A stretch of DNA of 46,334 bases from Sandaracinus sp. GTDB lineage: Bacteria > Myxococcota_A > Polyangia > Polyangiales > Houyiibacteriaceae. The DNA is taken from NCBI GenBank assembly GCA_002699025.1, contig PABA01000187.1:1-46334 (forward strand), in the 5' to 3' direction. The notes below the pieces were generated by a model. That model did no database searches. It worked only from the letters and a program-made list of their open reading frames with translations, and was not told the DNA's origin. This document shows, piece by piece, positions 10,470 through 20,696 of this stretch. Position 1 is the first letter of the stretch. The number at the start of each line of letters is the position of its first letter. The translations under genes and the position numbers were made by a program.

Positions 10470-11507
10470 TCACTTCTTCGGCGGCGCCGGCGGGGGGGAG
10501 CGGCCGGCGTGGCGGAGGACCTCGGCCGGCGGTACGTGGAGGCCGGGCTCGACGCCCCGGTCGGCGCGGATGGCCGCGGCCGCCGCCTCGGTCGCCGGGG
10601 CGACCAGGTCGAAGTGGTCGAAGCCGCCGAAGACGTGCACCTGCACGGGCGCCTCCCCAGCCCAGCGCGCGAGGTTGCGCGCGGCATCGGCGTTGCCGTG
10701 CTCGCCTTCGAAGATGACCGTCGGCGCCAGGACCCGGTCGATGTGCTCGACCGGCGCGCGCACCTGGGCCTCGAGCCCCTCGACCTCCCACCCGATGCAC
10801 TCGTCGTAGCCGCGCGGATCGTCGGTGGGCCCGAGCGCCACGGCGCCGCGGAAGAGGTCGCCGCTCTCCACGGCGAGGAGCGCGAGCGTGCCGCCGGTGC
10901 TGTGGCCGCCGACGTACACGCGCTTCGGGTCGACGTCCGGGCGGGTCGCCAGCCAGCGCGCCGCGGCCAGGATGTCGTCGACCTCGCCGTAGAAGCACTC
11001 GCGCGCGCCCGGGTTGCCCATGAAGCCCCGGAGCGACGGGTACATGGTCACGATGCCCGCCTCGCGGAAGGCGCGCGCGCTCTGATCGTTGCGGCGCGGG
11101 GCGGGGCGCCAGGGCGTGTCGCCGAGGCCGAAGTCGAAGCCGCCGATGATCCACACGATCGCCGGGCCCGGGGCCTGCTCGCGCGGGGGCGTGACCCAGG
11201 CGAGGTTCTCACCGAGCGGAGCCGGGTAGCGGACCAGCTCGACCGTGCCCTCCGGCGGCGTGGGCGGCCTCTCGGGGGGCGCGGCCGGGAGGCGGAGCTC
11301 GGTCTGGAAGGTCTGACGGAGCGTCGCCAGGTCGGGGCCGACCGGGTCGGCGGCGAGGGAGCGCGCGTCGCGGGGGCCGAGGCGCTCGAGGGCGTTGTAG
11401 ACGTCGACGACCAGCGCGGCGCCGAGGCCGCCGAGGATGAGCAGCGTCCAGGCGAGGCGGGTGGGCCAGCGGCGCTTCGGGGGCCGCGGGGAGGGCGGGG
11501 GCGTCAT
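10470..11507 (-). CDS. Membrane-anchored alpha/beta hydrolase
   Basis: A 345-residue protein with a basic N-terminus, one membrane-spanning helix at about 17-36 and an extracytoplasmic alpha/beta hydrolase domain. The nucleophile elbow is GGHSTGG with Ser203, the oxyanion region is likely IIGGFDFG (120-127), and the catalytic His is probably His298 in GGFDHFD. The acid residue may be Glu268 or Asp274. The family resembles prolyl oligopeptidase or dienelactone-hydrolase-type serine hydrolases; the substrate cannot be told from sequence. The start is the ATG complementary to 11505-11507; longer reading in this frame runs into the neighbouring methyltransferase gene and is a shadow. It lies 41 bp downstream of that gene on the same strand, so the two may be co-transcribed. 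Confidence 0.85.
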   Translation of the reverse strand: MTPPPSPRPPKRRWPTRLAWTLLILGGLGAALVVDVYNALERLGPRDARSLAADPVGPDLATLRQTFQTELRLPAAPPERPPTPPEGTVELVRYPAPLGENLAWVTPPREQAPGPAIVWIIGGFDFGLGDTPWRPAPRRNDQSARAFREAGIVTMYPSLRGFMGNPGARECFYGEVDDILAAARWLATRPDVDPKRVYVGGHSTGGTLALLAVESGDLFRGAVALGPTDDPRGYDECIGWEVEGLEAQVRAPVEHIDRVLAPTVIFEGEHGNADAARNLARWAGEAPVQVHVFGGFDHFDLVAPATEAAAAAIRADRGVEPGLHVPPAEVLRHAGRSPPPAPPKK

Positions 11508-11548
11508 GGCGCGCTCTTCGACGGTCGCCGGGCGGAGTTGCGCCGCGA

Positions 11549-12853
11549 TCAGCGGACGAGCTTGGCGACGAGCTCGACGTGGGGCGTCTGGGGGAGCGTG
11601 TCCCAGGCGTGGAGGGCGGCGAGCCGGTAGCCGGCCGCCTCGAGGGCGTCGAGGTCGCGGCGGAGGCCCTTGGGGCCGCAGCTCATGATCTGGACGCGCG
11701 GCGCCCCGAGGGCGGCGAGCTGGGCCGTGACCTTCGGGCCGAGGCCCTTGCGGGGCGGGTTGGCGAGGACGAGCTCCGGCGCGCCCGCGCCTCCCTCCCC
11801 TTGCCGCGCCAGGAAGGCCTCGGCCGTCTCCGGCTCCACGCCGAGGGCCCGCGCGCTCTCCGGGTAGGCCTCGCAGGCGAGCACGCTCTCGAAGCGCCCC
11901 CGGAGCGCGCGCGTCGTCAGGCCGGCGCCGGCGTAGAGATCGAAGGCGCGGCCGCCCGCGAGGGGCGCGCCTCCCTCGTCGCCGAGGAGGTCTTCGTAGA
12001 CCCGCGCGATGGCCCGCGGGTTCGGCTGGAGGAACCCGAGCGGCCCCACCTCGACCTCGCCGCCGAGGAGCGCGACCCGCAGCGCGCCCCGCCCCTTCAG
12101 GACGCGCGGCGCCTCCCCGCGCATGGCGTTCCCCGCGCCGCCCTGCACGGCCCAGCACACGCCCGCCGGCTCCTCGAGGCGCTCGGCGAGCCGGCGGACC
12201 GGCGCCTCGTCCGCGCTCGCCGTGACGAGCGTGACGAGCACTTCTTCGCCGTCGGTCTTGAGCCAGACGTAGCGGAGCACGCCCTCGCCGCGGCGCTCGT
12301 CCCAGGCCGGGAGGTGGAGCTCGCGGGCCTTCGCGGCGAGCTCGTCGGCGGCGGCGGCGATGCGCGGGTGGTCCACGTCGCAGCCGCGCATGTCGGCCGG
12401 CGCGTGGCTGCCCCGGACGAAGCTCCCGAGGCGGAGCCGGCCCGGGCCGCCGAAGGCGACGCGCTTGGAGGACCAGCGGTAGCCGAGGGGCGCCGAGGCC
12501 TCGCGGACGGCGTCCACCTCGAGGCCGAGGGCCCGGAGCATGGCGACCTTCTGCGCGCGCTGGGCCTCTTCGCCGAGGGCCATCAGCGGACAGCCCGTGC
12601 AGCGGGCGTCGCCGCCGCGGCCGGCGTGGCGCGGACAGGGGAGGGCGCGCCGCGCCGGGTGCTTCCGGAGGCGCTCCTGGATCGTGCCGTGCGCGACCGG
12701 GCCGCCCTTGGCGACGTGGGCCACCTCGACGATCGCCCGCTCGCCGACGAAGAGGTCGGGCACGTGGAGGGCGCGCCCCTCGACCTCGGCCACGCCCCGG
12801 ACGTCCAGGTCGAGGTGGGTCGGCGCGAAGGGGAGCGTGTCGCCGCGGCGCAT
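11549..12853 (-). CDS. TrmA/RumA-type rRNA (uracil-5-)-methyltransferase with TRAM domain and Fe-S cysteines
   Basis: A 434-residue SAM-dependent RNA m5U methyltransferase of the RlmC/RlmD/TrmA group. The N-terminal TRAM-like beta domain covers about 1-60. A cysteine cluster for a 4Fe-4S centre follows ([16 protein letters not shown], then GCDVDHP). The catalytic part has FLQPNPRA, the SAM motif [10 protein letters not shown] near 302, NPPRKGL near 362, the nucleophile Cys392 in MSCGPKG and the terminal [15 protein letters not shown]. The usual SCNP-type motif reads SCGP here, with the cysteine kept. Which uridine it modifies cannot be assigned, though 23S rRNA is most likely. The start is ATG at 12853. 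It is transcribed away from the YgiQ gene across a 221-bp divergent gap. Confidence 0.92.
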   Translation of the reverse strand: MRRGDTLPFAPTHLDLDVRGVAEVEGRALHVPDLFVGERAIVEVAHVAKGGPVAHGTIQERLRKHPARRALPCPRHAGRGGDARCTGCPLMALGEEAQRAQKVAMLRALGLEVDAVREASAPLGYRWSSKRVAFGGPGRLRLGSFVRGSHAPADMRGCDVDHPRIAAAADELAAKARELHLPAWDERRGEGVLRYVWLKTDGEEVLVTLVTASADEAPVRRLAERLEEPAGVCWAVQGGAGNAMRGEAPRVLKGRGALRVALLGGEVEVGPLGFLQPNPRAIARVYEDLLGDEGGAPLAGGRAFDLYAGAGLTTRALRGRFESVLACEAYPESARALGVEPETAEAFLARQGEGGAGAPELVLANPPRKGLGPKVTAQLAALGAPRVQIMSCGPKGLRRDLDALEAAGYRLAALHAWDTLPQTPHVELVAKLVR

Positions 12854-13074
12854 GGGGCGAGCTTGGGCGGAGCGGCGGCGGGGCGCACGTCGATCTCCGC
12901 GCGCGGGGCGAAGCGTGGCGGGCGGGGAGCGCGGCGTGGATCGGGGCGCGAGGCATGGAGGCCGCTCGCGGGGTCCGCCGACGGGCCGGGGCAGGGCGGG
13001 GCACGGGACCTCTCGCCGTGGGTTCGCCCGTCCACGGGCGCCGGGCGACCCGGCTGCTACGCTCTCCGACTGCC

Positions 13075-15057
<1,983 letters not shown>

Positions 15058-15079
15058 CTCCGGCGGAGGGAGCCGGCGC

Positions 15080-15802
15080 TCAGAGGAGCGTGATCAGGCC
15101 GAGCACGCCGCCGACGGCCGCCGCCGCGGCGCCGCCGAGGAAGGCGAGCTTCGCGTTCTTCGCGCTCGCGCCGAGGAGCTCCTCGCGGCTCTTCGCGGAG
15201 AACATCACGCCGAGCACGCCGCTCGGGCCGACGCGGCCTGCCTCGTCGATCTTGCCGAGGGCGAAGGCGCGCTCGGGGACGGGCACGATGCGCTCGACGC
15301 ACTCGAAGCGATCCGCCTTGCTCATGGTCGGGTTCTGGAAGGTGAAGCCGCCGAACTGCATGGCCTCGCCGCGCCCCTTCACGGCGCTCTTCAGGTCCGC
15401 GAGGAGGCCCTCTTTCTGGGTCTCCGAGAAGGAGCGCTCGAGGCCCATGTCGCCGCCCTTCGTGAGGTCGACGCCGACGCCGCCGGAGCCGTCGTCGAGG
15501 GTGAAGGCGGCCGCGTGCTTCTGCTCGACGTACTTCTTCGACTTGCGGGAGTCGCCGGCCTTCCAGGAGCCGACGACCTCGAGGGCGTAGTAGAGGCAGG
15601 GCGTGCCGCTGGCCGGCGCGATGAGCGGCTCGGCGCAGCGGACGGCGCCCTGGACGCTGACCAGGCCGTCGCGGTGGCCGGCGGCCTGGCCGGTGGGCAG
15701 GAGGGGCGTCTTGGTGATGCGCCCGCCCTTCAGTTTCAGGTAGCCGCCGACGAACAGGGCGACGAGGCCGCCGGCGAGGAGAATGGCTGCGATGGGTCCC
15801 AT
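15080..15802 (-). CDS. GIDE/BAM-domain membrane protein without RING
   Basis: A 240-residue protein with an N-terminal membrane helix (about 4-22), a central beta-rich domain and a C-terminal hydrophobic stretch (about 218-240). The central part, with SVQGAVRCAEPLIAPASGTP followed by CLYYALEV, matches the GIDE (BAM, 'beside a membrane') domain found in the mitochondrial E3 ligase MUL1. No RING-type cysteine cluster follows, so it cannot be an E3 ligase. The start at 15802 has a GGAGG site about 9 bases upstream. The role of bacterial GIDE proteins is not established. It is convergent with the YgiQ gene, with a 22-bp gap between their stops. Confidence 0.8.
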   Translation of the reverse strand: MGPIAAILLAGGLVALFVGGYLKLKGGRITKTPLLPTGQAAGHRDGLVSVQGAVRCAEPLIAPASGTPCLYYALEVVGSWKAGDSRKSKKYVEQKHAAAFTLDDGSGGVGVDLTKGGDMGLERSFSETQKEGLLADLKSAVKGRGEAMQFGGFTFQNPTMSKADRFECVERIVPVPERAFALGKIDEAGRVGPSGVLGVMFSAKSREELLGASAKNAKLAFLGGAAAAAVGGVLGLITLL

Positions 15803-16019
15803 GATGTCGTACCTCCGTGTGGGGTGTGGGCGGTGGTACGAGGCGGCCGGCGAAGGCCCCCATCAAAGCCGATCAAAGCGCCTCGACGCCGCGCGAAGGC
15901 CGCGGAGGCGGAGAAGCGCGCGGAAGCGATGACGCCATCGGCCGCGCGGCGCCGGGAAGGTGACCGTCGCCGCCTGCTCGTCGAAGGCGAGGGCGGAGGG
16001 CGACGACGGTGTCGCCCGC

Positions 16020-17195
16020 TCAGGGCGCGGTGGGCGCGGAGAGGGCGGCGGCGGGGAGGCGCCAGACGCGGAAGGGGTCCGGCGGGTCGTCGCCGAGGTG
16101 GATCTGGGCCGTGGTGAAGAAGAGATCGCCGCGCGGGCCCCGGGCCATGCTGTCGGGCCAGGCGATGCGCGCGTCGCGGACGACGTCGCGGACGGCGCCG
16201 GTGGTGGGGTCCACGGCGCGGATGGCGTCGCGCTCGAGGGCCGTCGTGAGGACGCGCCCTTCGGCGAAGAGGAGGCCGTCGGAGGCGCCGGTCTCGCCCA
16301 CGGCGCGGACCTGGGCGGCGAGGGCGGCGTCGTCGAGCCCGGCGTCGGCGAGGGCGTCGGCCGGGACGGCGTAGAGGGTGCGGCCGGTGAGCGCCTGGTA
16401 GTAGACCGTCCCGGAGGAGGCGTCCCAGGCGAGACCGTCGGCGTGGACGCGCGACTCGAAGGGGCGGCCGCCGATGGTGAGCGTGATGGGCTCGGCTTGG
16501 GTGGAGGGGTGGTCGTCCAGGAGGCGCCGACTCTCGCCGCGCTCGAGGTCCACGACGACGAGGGCCCCGTCGCCGGAGTCGGTGAGGAACGCGAGGCCGC
16601 GCTCGAGGTCGACGCGCACGTCGTTCAGGTAGCTCCCGCGCGTGATCGTCGGTTCGCGGAAGGGGATGAGCTGGGCCGGCTCGGTGGTGGCCGGGTCCTC
16701 CGAGAGGGCGAAGCGGACGAGCTTCGGCGCGCCGTCGACGACGCCCTGGAAGCGCGGGTTGCCCGGGTCGAGGACCCAGAGATCGCCGCGGGCGTCGACG
16801 TGGACGCTCTGCACGCAGACCCAGCAGCGCTCGGGGTTTCCGCCGGCCGCCGCGCACTCGTTCCAGCGCGCGTCGGGGAAGGGTCGCGGGGTGCCGTCTT
16901 CGTCGAGCACGGCGACGCTGGTGGGCACGTCGTCGGACCAGCGCGGGTAGTTGACGAAGACGCGCCCGCGCCCATCGACGGCCACGCCGGTCCAGCGCCG
17001 CTCGGACTCGGCCACGATGGCGAGCGAGGCGTCCGGGCGGGGCTCGTCGGCCTCCGCGGAGCGGGCGCTCGGCGTCTCGTCTCCTTCGGTCGCGGGGGTC
17101 GTAGCCGGCTCGTCCGCGCCGCCGCAGGCGAGCGCGAGGAGGAGCGAGGTGGCGAGGGCGAGGCCCGGAGCGCGGAGCATGGAGAGGGCCTGCAT
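16020..17195 (-). CDS. Yellow/major royal jelly protein-like lipoprotein
   Basis: A 391-residue lipoprotein precursor with a signal sequence ending in LLLALACGG. The mature part is a beta-propeller of the Yellow/MRJP type, recognised by blocks such as RGSYLNDVRVDLERGLAFLT, DSGDGALVVVDL and RVHADGLAWD. The animal family includes royal jelly proteins and Yellow; bacterial members are thought to be secreted ligand-binding proteins or lactonase-like enzymes, but no catalytic residue can be assigned. Two ATG starts are possible, at 17195 and 17180; I chose 17195 because a weak GGTGGGA lies upstream, while nothing like a ribosome site precedes 17180. A repeat-rich region lies immediately upstream. 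Confidence 0.82.
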   Translation of the reverse strand: MQALSMLRAPGLALATSLLLALACGGADEPATTPATEGDETPSARSAEADEPRPDASLAIVAESERRWTGVAVDGRGRVFVNYPRWSDDVPTSVAVLDEDGTPRPFPDARWNECAAAGGNPERCWVCVQSVHVDARGDLWVLDPGNPRFQGVVDGAPKLVRFALSEDPATTEPAQLIPFREPTITRGSYLNDVRVDLERGLAFLTDSGDGALVVVDLERGESRRLLDDHPSTQAEPITLTIGGRPFESRVHADGLAWDASSGTVYYQALTGRTLYAVPADALADAGLDDAALAAQVRAVGETGASDGLLFAEGRVLTTALERDAIRAVDPTTGAVRDVVRDARIAWPDSMARGPRGDLFFTTAQIHLGDDPPDPFRVWRLPAAALSAPTAP

Positions 17196-17789
17196 CCCGC
17201 GTCGTCCCACCGCAAGCCCCGAAGCGCCCGGCATGGGGGGCCGCCGCAGCGTGGCAGGGCGCCCCCGCACCGCTCCGCCCCCGCGGCCGCCCCGGCATGA
17301 CTCGACCCACCCCCGCCGCCCCGCGCCCGTGGCCGCCGCCACACCGCGCACGCGGCCGCCGCCGCGTGACTCGACGCCACCCCCGCCGCCCCGGCACTCC
17401 GCGCACGCGGCCGCCGCAGTGTGGCCCTCCGCCCGCGACGGAGAGCGGAGAGCGGAGAGCGGATGGCCGCGCGGCCGGAGGTCGCGCTTGGGCACGCGGC
17501 CGCCGCGTGACGCGACGCCGCCCTCGCGGCCCCGCCACACCGCGCACGCGGCCGCCGCAGTGTGGCCCTCCGCCTGCGACGGAGAGCGGAGAGCGGAAAG
17601 CGGATGGCCGCGCGGCCGGAGGTCGCGCGCTCGCGCACGCGGCCGCCGCCGCGTGACTCGACGCCACCCCCGCCGCCCCGCCACACCGCCCCGCCACACC
17701 GCGCACGCGGCCGCCGCCGCGTGGCCCGCTGCCCGCGACGGACAGCGGAAAGCGGAAAGCGGAAAGCCGCGCGGCCGAAGGCCGCGCGC
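17196..17789. repeat. Intergenic repeat cluster with three GGCCGCGCGGCC-bearing units
   Basis: About 590 bp without a credible gene. The CGCACGCGGCCGCCGC block recurs at least five times. Three longer units carry AGCGGAGAGCGG-type purine runs followed by GGCCGCGCGGCC: about 17433-17490, 17575-17633 and 17737-17789. The first two are nearly identical over about 55 bp. Open frames across the region are Arg/Pro-rich shadows. No promoter can be named, although the minus-strand MRJP-like gene must be transcribed from here or read through from upstream. Confidence 0.75.
17768..17788 (-). terminator. GAA-loop hairpin, 9-bp perfect stem, just after a stop codon
   Basis: The sequence CGCGCGGCC-GAA-GGCCGCGCG forms a perfect 9-bp stem with a 3-base loop. 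On the minus strand it begins 2 bases after the stop codon of the CxxCH/prenyltransferase-like gene. There is no T-run, so it is either a factor-assisted terminator or a REP-like mRNA end. Related hairpins lie at 22528-22542 and 31462-31478. Confidence 0.5.
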
Positions 17790-19679
17790 TCAGAGCGCGA
17801 AGTCGGCGGCCGCCTCCGCGGCGGGCGCGGCCTCGACCGTCGCGGCCGCCTCCGGGCGGCGCATGCCGCGGCGACGCACGCGCACCAGGTAGCGGCCCCG
17901 GTCGACGTTGCGGAAGCGGTAGCGGCCCGAGCGCGTCGTCGTCGTGCGCTGGACGACGTTGCCCTCGCCGTCGACGAGCTCGACCTCGGCGTTCTGCGCG
18001 ACGCCCGCGTCCAGCCGGAGCTGCCCCGCGACCTGGCCGTAGCGCGCGTGCTGCGCGTCGGGCGTGTCGTGCACGAAGGGCAGCTCGAGCTCCTGGCGCG
18101 CGACGCCGCGCGCGTCGCGGAAGATCAGCTTCGCCCGGTAGCGGCCCCGCGGGAGCGGCTCGCCCTCCGCGGTCTCGGCGACGCGGAGCTCGAGCGCGCC
18201 CTGCCGGCCGGTCTCGGTGACCGTCGCGAGCGGGCGGCCTTCGCCCTCCTCGGGCAGGACCTGCAGCTCGACGCGGTGGCGGAGGCTCTCGGGGGCCACG
18301 TCGCGCACGCCGATCACCGTGCCGCCGCCCTCCCAGCGGCTGCCCGGCTCGGTGAGGAAGTGGTCGCCGGCGTAGAGCTCGACGAGCGTCGTCCCCGAGC
18401 GCCCGCGCGCGTTCGTCGCCACGGCGCGCACGATGTGCCGGCCCGGCTCGAGGGCGGCCGGGTCGAGGCGGAGCGCCACCCGGTCGCCGCAGCGGCTCGC
18501 CACGCGCACGTCGTCGACGAAGATCTCCGTCCGCGCGATGGCCGAGCCCTCGTTGTCGCGGGCGCGGGCCTCGAGCCGGGTGGGCGCGCCGAGGTGCTGC
18601 CCGTCGCGGAGGCCGCGCAGATCGATGCTCGTCACGTCCAGGGAGACCAGCCCGAGCACGCCCCAGGTCGCCGTGCCGCGCGCCGCGCCGCCGGCGCCCC
18701 AGCCGCCGTTGCCCTGCTGCGCGCCGACGAGCCAGCGCGTGCCGCGGCGCACGGCCCGGTCGCCCTCGGAGGCGCCGAGGCGGCGGAGCACGTAGAGCGC
18801 CTGCCCCGTGAGCAGCGGCGAGCCGAAGCTGCCGTCGGGGCGCTGGAGCGTGCGGAGGCGTCGCGCGAGGCGCTGGAGCCGCGCCTCCTCGGAGCGCGCG
18901 CCGGCGGCGAGGAGGCCGAGGACGGCGTAGTCGATCTGCTGCACGTCGGCGCTCTCGGCGAGGGCCTCGGCGCGGCCCGAGAGCCAGTCCTCGGCCCGGC
19001 GGATCGGGCGGAGCCAGCGGTCGTCGGCGCTCCGCGCGTAGGCCTGCCGCCAGGTCTGCACGGCCTGGGTGGTGCTCTGGATCGTGCCCACGGCGACGGG
19101 CGGGTTCACGTAGTTGCCGCCGATGGAGCCGTCGTTCTCCTGGAGCTCCTCGAGGCGGCTCGCCACGCGGAGGAGGTCGTCCGAGAGGCGCTCGTCGACG
19201 AGGGCGTCGTAGCTGGCGAGGGCGGCGCCGCCGAAGGCGTTCGAGGGGTGGACGAGCTGCGAGCCGTGGTAGCTGAGGCCGGCGTCGGTGCGCGCGCCGC
19301 CCGGGAGGTCGAGCAGGCCCTCGAGGACCGTGCCGAAGGTGCCGCGGGAGACGTCGTAGCCGTGGGCGCGGCCGACCGAGAGCCCCTCGAGGCTGACTGC
19401 CTGGACGTGGCAGCCGTAGCAGCGGTGCTCTCGCTGCCAGGTGGAGACGCTCTCGGAGAGGAAGCCGAGGGCGCGCTGGGCCGCGCGGCGGGTCTCGGCG
19501 TCGCCGCGGGGGCGGCGGCGGGTCGCGCGAGCGGGGGCGTCGTCGACGTCGCACGCGGCGCCCTCGACGGCCGTGAGCGCCGTGGCCGTGGCCGTGGTGG
19601 GCTGGGCCTGACCCTGCCAGGCGCCCATGACTCCGGCCGCCAGCAGCGCGGCCCCTCCGACGATCGTCCATCGCGACAT
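17790..19679 (-). CDS. Exported protein: CxxCH motif, prenyltransferase-like helical repeats, C-terminal beta domains
   Basis: A 629-residue protein with an N-terminal signal or anchor helix (about 6-24). A single c-type heme motif CYGCH lies at 87-91. Residues about 65-350 form an alpha/alpha toroid of the squalene cyclase/prenyltransferase type, with repeats ending in QENDGSIGG, QRPDGSFGSP and QGNGGWGAGG. Residues about 360-540 look like two beta-sandwich domains, and 555-615 resembles a carboxypeptidase-regulatory domain (TTTRSGRYRFRNVDRGRYLV). No DDTA-type cyclase acid motif is visible, so catalysis is doubtful. A GGAGG site precedes ATG 19679. If heme is attached, it happens outside the cytoplasm. 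The function is unknown; redox-linked binding is inference. Confidence 0.8.
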   Translation of the reverse strand: MSRWTIVGGAALLAAGVMGAWQGQAQPTTATATALTAVEGAACDVDDAPARATRRRPRGDAETRRAAQRALGFLSESVSTWQREHRCYGCHVQAVSLEGLSVGRAHGYDVSRGTFGTVLEGLLDLPGGARTDAGLSYHGSQLVHPSNAFGGAALASYDALVDERLSDDLLRVASRLEELQENDGSIGGNYVNPPVAVGTIQSTTQAVQTWRQAYARSADDRWLRPIRRAEDWLSGRAEALAESADVQQIDYAVLGLLAAGARSEEARLQRLARRLRTLQRPDGSFGSPLLTGQALYVLRRLGASEGDRAVRRGTRWLVGAQQGNGGWGAGGAARGTATWGVLGLVSLDVTSIDLRGLRDGQHLGAPTRLEARARDNEGSAIARTEIFVDDVRVASRCGDRVALRLDPAALEPGRHIVRAVATNARGRSGTTLVELYAGDHFLTEPGSRWEGGGTVIGVRDVAPESLRHRVELQVLPEEGEGRPLATVTETGRQGALELRVAETAEGEPLPRGRYRAKLIFRDARGVARQELELPFVHDTPDAQHARYGQVAGQLRLDAGVAQNAEVELVDGEGNVVQRTTTTRSGRYRFRNVDRGRYLVRVRRRGMRRPEAAATVEAAPAAEAAADFAL

Positions 19680-19884
19680 GCGTTCCCTCCGTGTGGAGGC
19701 CGTAGACGGGCCAGATCGGACGAGGATCTACGCCGCGGGGAAATCGCACCGAGACCGGCGGCTCGAGGGGGCGCGCTCGACCGGGCGGCGCGGGCCCCCG
19801 GGCGTCCGCTCCTTCGCGCCCGGGTCTACCGGGCACGCCCGGATCCGCGGCGAACGCCGTTCCGGCCGTGGTATCGTCGCGCCG

Positions 19885-20553
19885 ATGCGCCGCCGCGTGC
19901 TCTCGGCCGTCTTCCTCTCCTTCGCCCTCGGCCTCCTCGCCGCCGCGCCCGCGCGCGCGCAGGAGCCGATGGTCGAGGAGCCGGACCCGACGCGCCTCGA
20001 CGTCGAGCGCCTCCCACCCGAGGCCATCGAGGTCACGCGCGACCTCTACTCGCACGGGATCTTCATCGAGGCCTTCGTCGGCGCGCGCGGGTTCATCGGC
20101 GGCGTCGGCGACCTCAGCCGGCCCGGGCCCTACCTGCACCTCGGCGTCGGCTGGGAGGCCCTGAGCTGGCTCTGGATCGCCGTCAGCGCCGAGGGCTCCA
20201 TGCACCGCACGGACGCGCCGAGCCCGCCGAGCCCGACCGTCTTCGAGCTGGTCAGCTTCATGGCGGAGCTGCGCCTCCAGGCGAACGTGAGCGCCCGCGC
20301 CGCGCTCTGGCTCGGCGGTGAGGTGGGCATCGGCTTCGCGACGAGCGACGTGCTCCGCACCTACGGCCTGCAGGACGCGGACCAGGTGAGCCTGATCTAC
20401 GGCGGGCAGCTCGGCTTCGACTGGCACATGCGCAACCGCCACCACAGCTGGGGCATCAGCGGCGGCGCCCGCGTGCATCCGGGCCTCGAGGGCATCGACG
20501 GATCCGTCGCCATCGGCGTCCACGGCACGATGTACCTCCGCTACGTCTTCTGA
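19885..20553 (+). CDS. Predicted outer-membrane beta-barrel protein
   Basis: A 222-residue protein with a clear signal peptide (MRRRVLSAVFLSFALGLLAA, cleavage after ARA near residue 25). The mature part alternates polar and hydrophobic residues, has Gly/aromatic-rich strands (LHLGVGWEALSWLWIAVSAE, YGGQLGFDWHMRNRHHSWG) and ends in YLRYVF. A terminal Phe is the usual Bam recognition signal of outer-membrane barrels. An 8- to 10-strand barrel would fit the length. Small barrels such as the gliding protein CglE are similar in size, but I cannot claim homology. The longer frame starting at 19627 is rejected because the signal peptide begins at ATG 19885. It is divergent from the CxxCH protein gene across 205 bp. 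Confidence 0.75.
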   Translation: MRRRVLSAVFLSFALGLLAAAPARAQEPMVEEPDPTRLDVERLPPEAIEVTRDLYSHGIFIEAFVGARGFIGGVGDLSRPGPYLHLGVGWEALSWLWIAVSAEGSMHRTDAPSPPSPTVFELVSFMAELRLQANVSARAALWLGGEVGIGFATSDVLRTYGLQDADQVSLIYGGQLGFDWHMRNRHHSWGISGGARVHPGLEGIDGSVAIGVHGTMYLRYVF

Positions 20554-20696
20554 GCGGGGGCAGCCGAGCCCTTCGCTGGCGCGAGGTCTGAGCTCCTCCT
20601 TCGGCGGCGCCTTGGACCTCCTCGCGCGCGGTACTACGCTCCCCGCCGGGTCGGAATCGCCGCGCGCGGCCGACCGTTGCCGTCCCTGGAAGCCGC

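Noticed and set aside
12955-13074. Longer N-terminus for the YgiQ-type protein
   Set aside because: The added residues are Arg/Gly-rich low-complexity sequence and lie in the expected divergent promoter gap.
15736-20523. Minus-strand open frame of 1595 residues
   Set aside because: It runs across several real genes and gaps, is Arg/Pro/Ala-rich low-complexity sequence and reflects the lack of stop codons in very GC-rich DNA.
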